A stretch of 64,000 nucleotides of DNA from Pyrinomonadaceae bacterium (GCA_030841105.1 JAVEDE010000121.1:16409-80408), one strand, 5' to 3'. Shown: positions 27,872-36,381, counted from the stretch's first letter. The notes: a model not told the origin generated them from the letters alone. Made by a program: numbers and translations.

Positions 27872-27944
27872 CGACGCGCAATCAATTATGACAACGCTGA
27901 GTCAGCTATGACGACGCGCTGCTAGTTATGACAACGCGCGGGGC
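27865..27944 (+). repeat. 20-bp tandem repeat, four units
   Basis: Four consecutive 20-base units share the core TTATGACAACGCG (units at 27865, 27885, 27905, 27925), alternating ATGACAACGC and ATGACGACGCG. The first unit contains the stop codon of the preceding gene. Three of the four begin with an ATG-like ATGAC, and the last is followed by the end region of the convergent M64 peptidase gene. Confidence 0.8.
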
Positions 27945-27971
27945 GTGCGCTTGTTGGGTCGCCCCGCCGCA

Positions 27972-29366
27972 TCAGGGGCGCGCGTACATGTCCACGACGC
28001 GCTCGATGGCGCGGCGGCACACGGCGCAGAAAGTGTCCGTGCGCGTGAACATGATGCAGTCCACCTGTGGACGGTAAAAACCTTTCGCCTCGTAGTTCGC
28101 GCCCTCGAACGCGCCGACCTTGTTGGCATACTTCTCACGCGCAAACATCCCCTTCTCGTGCGCCAGTTCCTCGTTGAAGAGCGCGTCCATCTCTTGTTCG
28201 GGACGCCCCTGTGCGCGTATCTCCCGCCGTCGCGCCTGAATCTCGCGCGAATATTTCTCAAACGCTTCTTTGTCCCAAGGGGTCGGCAGCGGCGTGTCGG
28301 GACTTAGGAGGTCGCGCCATTTCAGGTTCTTCGGGTCGAGCAGCGCGGTCACGTTCGGCTCCCACGGCTCGATGCGTTCGGTCGCGGGGGCATAGGCCAC
28401 GGCCGACGTGTAGTACTCGTCGGCCAGCCCCGCGAAGTGATGCCCGAACTCGTGTACGAAGACGTAAGGCGACCACGCGCTATCGGCGGCGACCGTGCTG
28501 TAGAGGTTGAAGATGCCGCCGCCGCCGTAGGTGCGGTTGTTGACGAGAATCTCCACGAAGTCGTAGGGGGCGAATGAGGCCGCGCGGCGGAGGGCGCGGT
28601 TGTCGAACGTGAGCACGTAACGCTCTGAACCGAAGGCATCGTAGGTCGCGCCGAGCGGCGAGTCGCGGTGGACGCCCGTCGAGGGGCGCGAGATACCGGA
28701 CTCGTTTGCCGGGGGGCACAAGCCCCACACGTTGAAATCCCTGCGCCGCTCCTTAAACGGTGAGGTCTGGAAAAGTATCGCGACGAGACGCCGCGCGTCG
28801 CGCTCAAACTTGCCCGCCTCGGCCGCCGTGTAGCCGTCGCCGAGAATCAGCAGGTCAACTTTCACGGACGGGTCGCCGTTCTTCTCGATCTCGATGACGC
28901 GCGCGGGCGCGTTTGTCTTCGCGTTCGAGACGAAGATGTCGCGCGGGTCAACTTCGGTCGTCCAGATTTCGCGGAAGGCGTTGCGGGCGTCGCGTTTCTT
29001 CAACAATATCTGGACGGGCGCGGCGGGCGCGGGAAACCTTAGCGACTCGTGAAAAGTGCGGTTCGCCGTTTTGGCCTCGTCCGTCGTCTCCCACTCGCCG
29101 TAGATCGAGGCGAAGCCGCGCGAGTAGAGCAGGCGGTTCGTCTGCCTGTCTCTGACTTCAAACAAATACTTGCCGAGGTTCGACTCGTCTACCGCGCGGC
29201 GCGGATTGCCCGGCCACGCCAGCGGCTCGACGACGATCCTGTCCACGCTGAATAACTCCTGCGCGGCGTTGCCCGTGTGATAAAAGTCGAGCCGCATCGT
29301 CTCGACCGCAAAAGTTTCCACAGAAAAAGCCGCCAGTAAGATCGCGAGCCACAGAAATTTTTTCAT
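27972..29366 (-). CDS. Secreted M64-family metallopeptidase
   Basis: A 464-residue exported protein of the M64 (IgA-peptidase-like) family. A signal peptide (MKKFLWLAILLAAFSVETFA) is followed by an N-terminal beta-rich domain (about 22-150) and the catalytic domain, which opens with VDLLILGDGYTAAEAGKFERD, typical of M64. The zinc site is complete: HEFGHHFAGLADEYY gives His305, Glu306, His309 and Asp316. The ATG at 29366 is chosen over 29375 because GTGAGG lies at the right distance. The C-terminus has CAVCRRAIERVVDM. Family members cleave extracellular proteins; the acidobacterial substrate is unknown. Confidence 0.9.
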   Translation of the reverse strand: MKKFLWLAILLAAFSVETFAVETMRLDFYHTGNAAQELFSVDRIVVEPLAWPGNPRRAVDESNLGKYLFEVRDRQTNRLLYSRGFASIYGEWETTDEAKTANRTFHESLRFPAPAAPVQILLKKRDARNAFREIWTTEVDPRDIFVSNAKTNAPARVIEIEKNGDPSVKVDLLILGDGYTAAEAGKFERDARRLVAILFQTSPFKERRRDFNVWGLCPPANESGISRPSTGVHRDSPLGATYDAFGSERYVLTFDNRALRRAASFAPYDFVEILVNNRTYGGGGIFNLYSTVAADSAWSPYVFVHEFGHHFAGLADEYYTSAVAYAPATERIEPWEPNVTALLDPKNLKWRDLLSPDTPLPTPWDKEAFEKYSREIQARRREIRAQGRPEQEMDALFNEELAHEKGMFAREKYANKVGAFEGANYEAKGFYRPQVDCIMFTRTDTFCAVCRRAIERVVDMYARP

Positions 29367-29482
29367 AAGCCTCACCCGAATTATCGTCTGAACGCGCCGT
29401 CGCTTGCCGCTCGAACTTTTACTTGATTGATCTTAGCTTACACCAGAGACTAACGGATAACGCACCGGGAAATTCACAACTT

Positions 29483-29559
29483 AAGTTTCAAGTTGCGGGT
29501 TTCAAGTTTCAGGACTGAGGTTCTTCGTTCTTTAACTTGAAACCCGCAACCTGAAACTT
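29483..29559. repeat. 26-bp inverted repeat of TTTCAAGTT/GCGGG words
   Basis: Arms 29483-29508 and 29534-29559 are complementary at 25 of 26 positions around a 25-base loop. The arms are built from TTTCAAGTT words around a central GCGGG. It lies in the divergent gap between the M64 peptidase and the J-domain-like gene, close to the promoters of both. Confidence 0.8.
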
Positions 29560-29608
29560 GAAACTATTTATTCCGCCGCGCGCCTTGCTATACTGTCCGA
29601 CACGTTTC

Positions 29609-30343
29609 ATGCAAAGTTTGAGTCTTCAACCAACTGCGGCGCGCGATGAGCCTTTTGATCTGGCGGCGGAAGTGGCGCGTCTGGAGTCGCTGTTGTCCGT
29701 GCGGCAGGCCGAATTGACGACGCTGCAAGCAGAGATGCACGAGTTCAAAGTTCGCTACACGCAGATCGTCGGCAGCCGTCTGGCCGAGTTGGCCGAAATC
29801 GAGCAAGCCATCAGGCAGGCCGAAGCGCGCCTGCACAACTCGGACGAAGATGCGGAACGTGAAGAAGTTGAAGGCGAGGCAGGCGGCGCAGGCCAGACGC
29901 ACGGGGCGGAGAAGACGCCGGTGGGCAACGGCCTGCGCAAACTTTTCTGGTCGGTCGCAAAACTCTTTCACCCGGATCACGCGTCGGACGAAGCGGAAGC
30001 CAGACGCCGCCACGGGATCATGGCCGAGGCCAGCCGCGCCTACCGCGAAGGCGACGTCGAAAGTCTGCACACGCTGCTCGGCGACGAAGAACTACAATTC
30101 TTTTGCACCCGCGTCCAAGCCGCCGACACGCCCGAAGATTTACAAGACAAGCTCCTGACTCTCAAAGAAGAGTTACGCACCGTCGAGTTCGGCATCAAGC
30201 GACTCACACAGGACGGCCTCTACCGCACCAAACTTGCCGCCGACGAGGAAGCCGCGCACGGCCGTGACACGCTTGCCGAAGAGGCCAAACGCATCGGCCG
30301 TCAAATCGTCAAAGCCCGCCACCGCCTCACCAATCTCATCTAA
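29609..30343 (+). CDS. Coiled-coil protein with a J-domain-like segment
   Basis: A 244-residue cytoplasmic protein. Residues about 18-80 form a coiled coil (VARLESLLSVRQAELTTLQA and following). After an acidic linker (EEVEGEAGGAG) comes a segment resembling the end of a J-domain: LRKLFWSVAKLFHPDHAS with an intact His-Pro-Asp, then helix EAEARRRHGIMAEASRAYREGD. A second coiled coil follows (LQDKLLTLKEELRTVEFG). J-domains recruit DnaK; here the HPD is present but the fold is shorter than usual, so co-chaperone activity is only suggested. The start may be ATG 29609 or a codon at 29558. TATACT at 29589-29594 would be a -10 box placing transcription start almost at this ATG, giving a nearly leaderless mRNA. 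Confidence 0.75.
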   Translation: MQSLSLQPTAARDEPFDLAAEVARLESLLSVRQAELTTLQAEMHEFKVRYTQIVGSRLAELAEIEQAIRQAEARLHNSDEDAEREEVEGEAGGAGQTHGAEKTPVGNGLRKLFWSVAKLFHPDHASDEAEARRRHGIMAEASRAYREGDVESLHTLLGDEELQFFCTRVQAADTPEDLQDKLLTLKEELRTVEFGIKRLTQDGLYRTKLAADEEAAHGRDTLAEEAKRIGRQIVKARHRLTNLI

Positions 30344-30409
30344 GGTCGGACACGAGGGATGCGTCTCTGCGCCGCCGATGCTGCTTGCTCCTGACAAGAG
30401 AAAACCACC

Positions 30410-31636
30410 TCACAGATAGCTGAAGGGGAAACCTCTGCGGCCTTGTTTGAGTTTGCCGTACCAGAGGCAAAGCGGATAGAGAAGTGCGAGGCCGCCGAGC
30501 CATGCCGCATACACTACCCATAAGGGAAAGCCCGCGTCGGGTGGAACGTTGGTATTTGAAGCGGGAAAATTCATAAACAAATGCCCAACGCTTTTGCCCG
30601 CCATCCAGCCGAGCAGGACGCCGAAACCGTGCGCGACAAACATCTGCAACAGGAAATAGAATAACGGCACACGCCCGAACGTGATCAAGATGCGACTCCA
30701 AAAATCATCTCTCCGCACCCCGTCAGCCCAAGCCAAGATTAGCAGCGCAGGCCCGAGCGTCATCAGCAAGAACAGTAGCGAAGGCGGGTATTTCATCGTG
30801 TTGATAAAAGAGAGAAGGGTGAATAATGCGCTGGGCTGGTTTTTCCATGCTTGCGGGTCGCCGTAAAGATCGGTCGCGCGAATCAACACGAAGAGAATCG
30901 TGAGCGCGAGTCCGAGTCTGTACAGCCAACTGCGCCGCCGCTCGCTGTCCCACGAATAGACAACGCCGAGCGCGTATCCGGCGGCCATCACGCCGATCCA
31001 AGGGATGAGCGGGTAAGCAACGAAAAGTTCAGCTCTGTTTTCAAAAACAGGGATGATGCCCGGCTGATGTAACATCAACCAGATTTTTTGCAGCGTGCCG
31101 GGCGGAGGCGTCGAGGCAAACGCCACGGCCGGTGGCACTGTAATTCCGTCGAAGAGATTGTGCAGCGCAATCAACGCGACGCCCACACCTCCGACCACGC
31201 GCACCGGAAGATAAATCAATCCGGCAAGAACAATCATCGAGACGCCGAAAACCCAGATCACCTCCGCGAACCCGAGAAAACTGTAATCAACATTGAACAG
31301 CATGCTGAACCGCACGAGCGTAAACTCCAACACGATTAACCACAGCCCGCGCGTCAACAGAAATTTCGACAACTCCGTCCGGCTTTTCCCGCGCGCGAGT
31401 TGCAGGTAAATGCTCGTCCCGGCGAGAAAGACAAACGTGGGCGCGCACAGGTGCGTGATCCAGCGCGTGAAAAAAAGCAAGGCGGTCGTTTTCGTCAAGT
31501 CGGTCGGACTAAAACGCACCGAGTCCGCGTGGACGTACTCGCGTGTATGATCGAGCAGCATGATGACCATCACCAGCCCGCGCAAGAAGTCAATTGAATC
31601 CACACGCTGATAAACTGTCTCTCTGATCTTCGACAT
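30410..31636 (-). CDS. DUF1624/heparan-acetyltransferase-like membrane protein
   Basis: A 408-residue inner-membrane protein with about ten helices. The N-terminal motif RVDSIDFLRGLVMVIMLLDHTREYVH is the hallmark of the DUF1624/YeiB group, related to transmembrane acyltransferases such as heparan-alpha-glucosaminide N-acetyltransferase, with a conserved DHT(R) in the first helix. THLCAPTFVFLAGTSIYL and FGRVPLFYFLLQMFVAHG are further family blocks. The substrate is unknown. Both the ATG at 31636 and a GTG at 31651 are possible; neither has a clear ribosome site. The neighbouring genes are unrelated. Confidence 0.85.
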   Translation of the reverse strand: MSKIRETVYQRVDSIDFLRGLVMVIMLLDHTREYVHADSVRFSPTDLTKTTALLFFTRWITHLCAPTFVFLAGTSIYLQLARGKSRTELSKFLLTRGLWLIVLEFTLVRFSMLFNVDYSFLGFAEVIWVFGVSMIVLAGLIYLPVRVVGGVGVALIALHNLFDGITVPPAVAFASTPPPGTLQKIWLMLHQPGIIPVFENRAELFVAYPLIPWIGVMAAGYALGVVYSWDSERRRSWLYRLGLALTILFVLIRATDLYGDPQAWKNQPSALFTLLSFINTMKYPPSLLFLLMTLGPALLILAWADGVRRDDFWSRILITFGRVPLFYFLLQMFVAHGFGVLLGWMAGKSVGHLFMNFPASNTNVPPDAGFPLWVVYAAWLGGLALLYPLCLWYGKLKQGRRGFPFSYL

Positions 31637-31944
31637 AATTAGTGAAGCCACTTGGTTGTTTTCTTGTCATCTAATAAGCAGTAGGAACGCCCGCGTCTGA
31701 TTGGAGCGTAGATTAAATCAAATCGAGATGAGTTCAAGTGCCACTTTCTTACTATCAAACAAGACCAATTCGCCTGAGACGCTCCGGGGCGCTAAGTCTG
31801 AAGATAAATTGGTACACATCAGTCGGCCATAAATGGCACTTGTAACAATGCTAGTTTCAGGTAAAGTTTTCCAGTCAATCGGACAGCACGACGGGGTTCA
31901 CGCGACATAACTTTACGGAAAGATAAAATGGGAAGAGGGAATAT
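31637..31944. other. Intergenic region with a spaced inverted repeat
   Basis: No gene is seen in these 308 bases between divergent genes. It is richer in A and T than its surroundings. CAAGTGCCA near 31735 and TGGCACTTG near 31834 form a 9-bp inverted pair about 90 bases apart, which could be an operator pair or the ends of a small element. A weak TTGTAA-N16-TAAAGT promoter-like pattern (31840-31867) points toward the esterase gene. Confidence 0.35.
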
Positions 31945-32811
31945 ATGATGCAAACATCCGTGCGTATCGTGGGCGCGATCATCTTTACATTTCTGCTGGC
32001 TTGCTCCGCCCGCTCGCAGCAGGTCGTGAATCTTTGGCCGGGCGTAGCTCCGGGTTCGGAGACCTGGACGCAGAAGGAAAGGATCATCGAGAACACTCCT
32101 GTCGGAACTGTGATCTTCAACGTCGTGACTCCGACCTTGACGGCTTATCTGCCGGAGCGCGCCAAAGCGACGGGGACGGGCGTCATCATCGCACCCGGCG
32201 GCGCATTCGTTGCTCTGTCGATCAGTCTGGAAAGTAATGATGTGGCGCGTCGGCTACAGGAAAGAGGCATCGCCGCGTTCGTGCTCAAGTACCGGATCAC
32301 GGAGAAGCGCGGCGAAGGCATCCCGGCGAACATGGACATGGACGAGGCCGGAAAGTATGGCATCGCCGACGGCATTCAAGCGATTAAAGTGGTTCGGCAG
32401 CATGCGGCGGAGTGGGGCGTCTCTCCCGACCGCATAGGCTTCATGGGCTTCTCGGCCGGGGCGATGGTCACGAGCGCAGCTTTGCTACAGAAGGACGCCG
32501 CGGCGCGTCCGAACTTCGCCGCAATGATCTATGGCGCGCCGTTCGGCAAGATGCCTGACATACCCGCCAACCTGCCGCCCATGTTTCTGGCGTGGGCGCA
32601 GGACGACGCAGTGGCGCTTAAACCGATAGTGAGGTTCTATGACGCGCTCAGATCAGCGGGACATAAACCGGAGACACACATTTTCAGCGCGGGCGGCCAC
32701 GGCTTCGGGATGAAACAACAGGGCACCAGCAGCGACCACTGGATTGATGCGTTCTATTACTGGTTGGACGCGCAAGGGCTGGACAGGCGGGCAGGAAACT
32801 CCGCTCGCTGA
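31945..32811 (+). CDS. Lipoprotein alpha/beta hydrolase (BD-FAE/acetyl-esterase-like)
   Basis: A 288-residue exported esterase. The N-terminal membrane segment ends in FLLACSARS, a lipobox with Cys20, so it is probably a lipoprotein. The mature part begins VVNLWPGVAPGSETW, as in a family of acetylxylan/feruloyl-esterase-like enzymes. The oxyanion loop is IIAPGGAF, the nucleophile elbow GFMGFSAGAMV with Ser170, a late acid lies in AWAQDDAVALKP, and the histidine is in SAGGHGFGM. It is read in the same direction as a second esterase gene 83 bases downstream. The likely role is deacylation of plant-derived or other extracellular polymers; this is inferred from the family. Confidence 0.87.
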   Translation: MMQTSVRIVGAIIFTFLLACSARSQQVVNLWPGVAPGSETWTQKERIIENTPVGTVIFNVVTPTLTAYLPERAKATGTGVIIAPGGAFVALSISLESNDVARRLQERGIAAFVLKYRITEKRGEGIPANMDMDEAGKYGIADGIQAIKVVRQHAAEWGVSPDRIGFMGFSAGAMVTSAALLQKDAAARPNFAAMIYGAPFGKMPDIPANLPPMFLAWAQDDAVALKPIVRFYDALRSAGHKPETHIFSAGGHGFGMKQQGTSSDHWIDAFYYWLDAQGLDRRAGNSAR

Positions 32812-32894
32812 TCTTCTCATCAACGAGCGCGCGTACCCGCTCAACGCTGACTTGGGACGTTAAGATGATTTGCAGTTATGCAGGAGAGAATAGT

Positions 32895-33743
32895 GTGATT
32901 AAATTTCTTGGAGTTCCCATATCTATTCTTCTTTATGGAATGCTCTTTACGATATCAGGCATGCAGGCGAGTGCCGTTGACAAGGCCGTGCCGCTGGTCA
33001 TCGGCGAGACATTCAACATTGATTCCAAGATTCTGAATGAGACGCGGCGCGTTAACGTCTACCTGCCGCCCGGCTATACGGAATCTCCCGCCGCGCGCCT
33101 GCCCGTGCTGTACATGCCGGACGGCGGCATCGCCGAGGATTTCCTGCACGTGGCCGGTCTGGTACAGGTGTCGGTGGGCAACGCGACGATGCGACCATTC
33201 CTGCTCGTGGGGATCGAGAACACACAGCGGCGTCGCGACATGACCGGCCCCACCGAAAGCCTGGAGGATAAAAAGATCGCGCCGCGCGTGGGAGGCTCCG
33301 GCGCGTTCAGAAAGTTCATCCGCGACGAGTTGATGCCGCAGGTGAAGGCGCGCTACCGCACGACTGACGAGACGGCGATTGTGGGCGAATCACTCGCCGG
33401 GTTATTCGTCATGGAGACTTTTCTCCTCGAACCCGATCTGTTCGATACTTACATCGCCTTCGATCCCAGTCTCTGGTGGAACAATCAAAAACTTGTCAAC
33501 AGCGCATCTCAGCGGTTGACCGCGCGACCCAAGCTAAAGAAGACTCTGTATTTCGCGAGCAGCGGCGACAGCGGGCTTGAGTTGATCGCGCAAAGGCTCA
33601 CGGAAGTTTTGAGCAAGAGTGCGCCTCCCGGCCTCAACTGGCATTACGAGAGGATGCCGGAAGAGAAACATTCGACGATTTATCACCCGGCCGCACTCAA
33701 GGCTTTTCGCGCGGTGTTCAAGCCTGATGCGAGGAAGCCGTAG
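32895..33743 (+). CDS. Secreted esterase of the Esterase-D/BesA type
   Basis: A 282-residue alpha/beta hydrolase of the putative-esterase (PF00756-type) group, which includes siderophore esterases. It has a signal peptide (FLGVPISILLYGMLFTISGM), then VNVYLPPGYTES, LPVLYMPDGG, the nucleophile motif IVGESLAGLFVME and the family block FDTYIAFDPSLWWNN. A C-terminal HST (EEKHSTIYHPAALKAF) supplies the histidine. The GTG at 32895 is preferred because AGGAGA lies seven bases upstream; an ATG at 32865 would add ten residues. Together with the gene before it, it forms a two-esterase unit. There is no siderophore gene nearby. Confidence 0.85.
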   Translation: MIKFLGVPISILLYGMLFTISGMQASAVDKAVPLVIGETFNIDSKILNETRRVNVYLPPGYTESPAARLPVLYMPDGGIAEDFLHVAGLVQVSVGNATMRPFLLVGIENTQRRRDMTGPTESLEDKKIAPRVGGSGAFRKFIRDELMPQVKARYRTTDETAIVGESLAGLFVMETFLLEPDLFDTYIAFDPSLWWNNQKLVNSASQRLTARPKLKKTLYFASSGDSGLELIAQRLTEVLSKSAPPGLNWHYERMPEEKHSTIYHPAALKAFRAVFKPDARKP

Positions 33744-33782
33744 GGGATGATGGAAATCACATCGCCGCGTTTCCGCGCCCGC

Positions 33783-35270
33783 CTACATAGTTTCATCGAG
33801 CACTCGCGCTAATTTCTTCACGCCTTGCTTGATCAGTCTTTCATTAAAAGCCGTGTAGCCGAGCAGCAAGCCGCCACGTAATTTTTGCTCGATGCAGTAA
33901 GCCGAAACAGCCGCAATCTTTAAATTCGCTGCCGCCGCGCGAAGCGATACATCCCGATCGTCAATGCCGCGGGGAAGCCAGCCGATCAGGTGCATGCCAG
34001 CCTCTGCGGGCGCAACTTCCAACATGCCTTTGAGATTTTTTCGCACCTCTCCGACCAAAATTTGCTGCCGCTCTTCGTAAATTCCGCGCATCCGGCGGAC
34101 GTGCCTGGCGTAGTGTCTTTCGGTGATAAATTCGGCGAGGACGGCCTGATCGAGCGAAGGCGAATGTAAATCGTTGAGCGCGCGCGCCGCCGCAAAGACT
34201 CCTATTAAATTCGTCGGCACGACCAGATAGCCAAGTCTGAGAGCGGGGAAAATAGTTTTACTGAACGTGCCGAGGTAGATCACGCGCCCGTCGCGGTCGA
34301 GTCCTTGCAGAGAGGCGAGCGGTCGTCCGCCATAACGATATTCGCTGTTGTAATCATCCTCGACAACGTAAGCATCTCTGTCCCGCGCCCATTCGAGCAA
34401 CTTCAAACGACGCGTCAAACTCATCGTCACGCCGAGCGGGTACTGGTGTGACGGTGTGACGTAGGCGAGTCGCGCTTTGCGGCTTCGCTTCCGCGCCGTT
34501 TGCAAATTGAAACCCTCTCCGTCAATCGGCACGGGAATGAGGCGCGCGCCCGTCGCCCCGAATATATCGCGCGCTCCGTAATAGCCGGGGTCTTCGATAT
34601 AAACGTCGGTTGTTTTCGACAGGAAGATTCTGCCGATCAAGTCGAGCGCCTGTTGCGTGCCGTTGGTGATGATGATCTGTTCCACCTCGCACAGCACGCC
34701 GCGCGCCGACGCGAGATGCGCGGCAATCGCTTCACGTAAAGGTTGGAAGCCGACTGCATCTCCGTAGCTGAGAATTTGCGTGGGCGGTTTCTTCTGCCAC
34801 CTCTGCGCGATCTTCGCCCACACGTCGAACGGAAACTCCTCAGTCCCCGGCACTCCGTGCTCAAAAGGCACGAGCGAGCTTTTGCCGTGATGCCGCAAAA
34901 TGCTGTCGCTGTGTTCCGCCAAATTCTTACCGTAGTCTGAAAACTTCACCTTGCGCGTCAGAGTGCTTTCTTGATGCTCCCGACGCCCCGAACCCGAAGT
35001 TTGCAGGAACTCTTCCGGCAGATGCGCGGCGACGAAAGTGCCCGCGCCCGTCTTCGCTTCGAGATAACCTTCGGCGAAAAGTTGATCGTAAGCGTTGACG
35101 ATTGTCATCCGCGAAACGCCGAGATGCTTGGACAACAGGCGGGTCGCCGGAAGCGGCGCGGTCGGGCGCAACTTGCCGCTCAGAATCGCACGGCGAATCG
35201 CTTCGTAAATTTGACGGTACAGCGGCAAGCCGGATTTCCCGTCGAGCATGATGAACGGAGGATATGGCAT
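33783..35270 (-). CDS. MocR/GabR/PdxR-type transcriptional regulator
   Basis: A 495-residue fusion regulator. The N-terminal GntR-type winged helix (about 10-80: PLYRQIYEAIRRAILSGKL, then LPATRLLSKHLGVSRMTIVNAY) binds DNA. It is joined by a linker to a fold-type I aminotransferase domain with SYGDAVGFQPLREAIAAHL, the PLP-binding lysine Lys338 in YLGTFSKTIFPALRLGY, and EDDYNSEYRYGGRPL. Such proteins use PLP or a PLP adduct as effector and control vitamin B6, GABA or taurine genes. It is divergent from a metallo-beta-lactamase-fold hydrolase gene 130 bases away. Its own promoter overlaps a direct repeat, which suggests autoregulation. Confidence 0.92.
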   Translation of the reverse strand: MPYPPFIMLDGKSGLPLYRQIYEAIRRAILSGKLRPTAPLPATRLLSKHLGVSRMTIVNAYDQLFAEGYLEAKTGAGTFVAAHLPEEFLQTSGSGRREHQESTLTRKVKFSDYGKNLAEHSDSILRHHGKSSLVPFEHGVPGTEEFPFDVWAKIAQRWQKKPPTQILSYGDAVGFQPLREAIAAHLASARGVLCEVEQIIITNGTQQALDLIGRIFLSKTTDVYIEDPGYYGARDIFGATGARLIPVPIDGEGFNLQTARKRSRKARLAYVTPSHQYPLGVTMSLTRRLKLLEWARDRDAYVVEDDYNSEYRYGGRPLASLQGLDRDGRVIYLGTFSKTIFPALRLGYLVVPTNLIGVFAAARALNDLHSPSLDQAVLAEFITERHYARHVRRMRGIYEERQQILVGEVRKNLKGMLEVAPAEAGMHLIGWLPRGIDDRDVSLRAAAANLKIAAVSAYCIEQKLRGGLLLGYTAFNERLIKQGVKKLARVLDETM

Positions 35271-35278
35271 CTCTTGCG

Positions 35279-35307
35279 ATTATAAATTGGTCTACCCGCT
35301 TTGTCTA
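35279..35307 (-). promoter_or_regulatory. Strong sigma-70 promoter of the MocR gene
   Basis: Read on the minus strand, TAGACA (35307-35302) and a perfect TATAAT (35284-35279) are separated by 17 bases, the optimal spacing. The -10 box ends only 9 bases before the MocR ATG at 35270, so the transcript would be close to leaderless. Confidence 0.7.
35290..35307. promoter_or_regulatory. Direct repeat GTCTA-N8-GTCTA, candidate MocR operator
   Basis: GTCTA occurs at 35290-35294 and 35303-35307, start-to-start distance 13 bases. One copy lies in the -35 box of the MocR promoter and the other in its spacer. MocR-type regulators typically bind paired direct repeats, so this is a reasonable autoregulatory site. 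Confidence 0.4.
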
Positions 35308-35317
35308 AAATCGGTTA

Positions 35318-35345
35318 TTGCGGACATTCCGATTATGTGTAGAAT
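35318..35345 (+). promoter_or_regulatory. Sigma-70-like promoter of the hydrolase gene
   Basis: TTGCGG at 35318-35323 and TAGAAT at 35340-35345 are spaced by 16 bases. The start of transcription near 35352 gives a leader of about 49 bases before the hydrolase ATG. It lies back to back with the MocR promoter, so one bound regulator could affect both. Confidence 0.5.
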
Positions 35346-35400
35346 TTATTTTGCAGGGGGCGGATTTAGTTACTTAAAATGAAGGGGCAGAGTTCGAGTC

Positions 35401-36273
35401 ATGACAACAAATTCCAAAACGGCAATGATGAAACTACTGTTCGTCCTGTTAATTATATTGTCCGTCAACGTAAGCGGAGCGGCGGCGCAGGAAACAAAAT
35501 TAAAATGGTACGGGCACTCGGCTTTTTCGATCACGACACCCAACGGCAAAGTCCTCTTGATTGATCCATGGATCAAGAATCCTTCCAACCCGGAAGCTAA
35601 GGACGGGCGTGACCCGCTGGCGGCCATCACCAAAGTTGATTACATCCTTCTCACGCACGGACACCGCGATCACGTCGGCGATGCCGTCGAACTCGCCGGA
35701 CGCACCGGCGCGGCGCTCATCAGCAACCCGGAGTTGGCAGGTAATTTGGTGAAGCTGGCGGGCTATCCGGCCAAGTCCGCGGAAACCGACAACATCATGG
35801 GCATCGGCGGCGAGATACAGATCGCCGACGGCGAAGTGACAGTTGCCATGACACCGGCCATTCATTCGAGCAGCGTCTTCAATCCCAAAGCCGGGGCGAA
35901 TGAGCCTGAACGCGCTTACGGCGGCAATCCAGCAGGCTTTGTCGTCATCATCAAAAACGGCCCGACGATTTATCATTCGGGCGACACGGCGTATTTCAAG
36001 GACATGGAGACCATCGGCGAAAGCTATGCGATAGATGTCGCGTTGCTCAACATCGGCGGGCACTTCGGCATGGAGCCGCGCATGGCGGCGAAGGCCGCGC
36101 AAATCATGCGTGCACGCCTCGCCGTTCCACACCACTTCGGAACTTTTCCGGGCATCACGCAAAACGCAGACGCCTTTGCCGTCGAACTCAAACGAACGAA
36201 AATTGAGCTTCACGAAATGAAGCCCGGCGCAACCATCTCGTTTCGCGGTAAGCAACTCGTCCGAGCGAAATAG
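35401..36273 (+). CDS. Exported UPF0173-type metal-dependent hydrolase
   Basis: A 290-residue metallo-beta-lactamase-fold protein of the UPF0173 (YtkL/UlaG-like) group, preceded by a signal peptide (LLFVLLIILSVNVSGAAAQ). The zinc site is clear: ILLTHGHRDHVGDA (HxHxDH), then TPAIHSS, IYHSGDTAYF and a final VPHHFGTFPG histidine. Most UPF0173 proteins are cytoplasmic, so export is unusual. Function is unknown for most members; they are believed to hydrolyse small esters or lactones. Translation starts at ATG 35401 or an ATG at 35425-35428. Divergent from the MocR gene and probably under its control. Confidence 0.88.
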   Translation: MTTNSKTAMMKLLFVLLIILSVNVSGAAAQETKLKWYGHSAFSITTPNGKVLLIDPWIKNPSNPEAKDGRDPLAAITKVDYILLTHGHRDHVGDAVELAGRTGAALISNPELAGNLVKLAGYPAKSAETDNIMGIGGEIQIADGEVTVAMTPAIHSSSVFNPKAGANEPERAYGGNPAGFVVIIKNGPTIYHSGDTAYFKDMETIGESYAIDVALLNIGGHFGMEPRMAAKAAQIMRARLAVPHHFGTFPGITQNADAFAVELKRTKIELHEMKPGATISFRGKQLVRAK

Positions 36274-36381
36274 ACTCGACGGATGAACCCGCGCGACGGC
36301 GCGCTTCGGAGGTCAGCCGCACGGGAGCGAGGCGAACTGTTTCGCCCCGGCACAACAAGCGACGAATTAAAGGAGGCATTG

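Noticed and set aside
27865..27944. Possible CRISPR array
   Set aside because: The 20-base units are directly adjacent without spacers, and no cas genes are seen.
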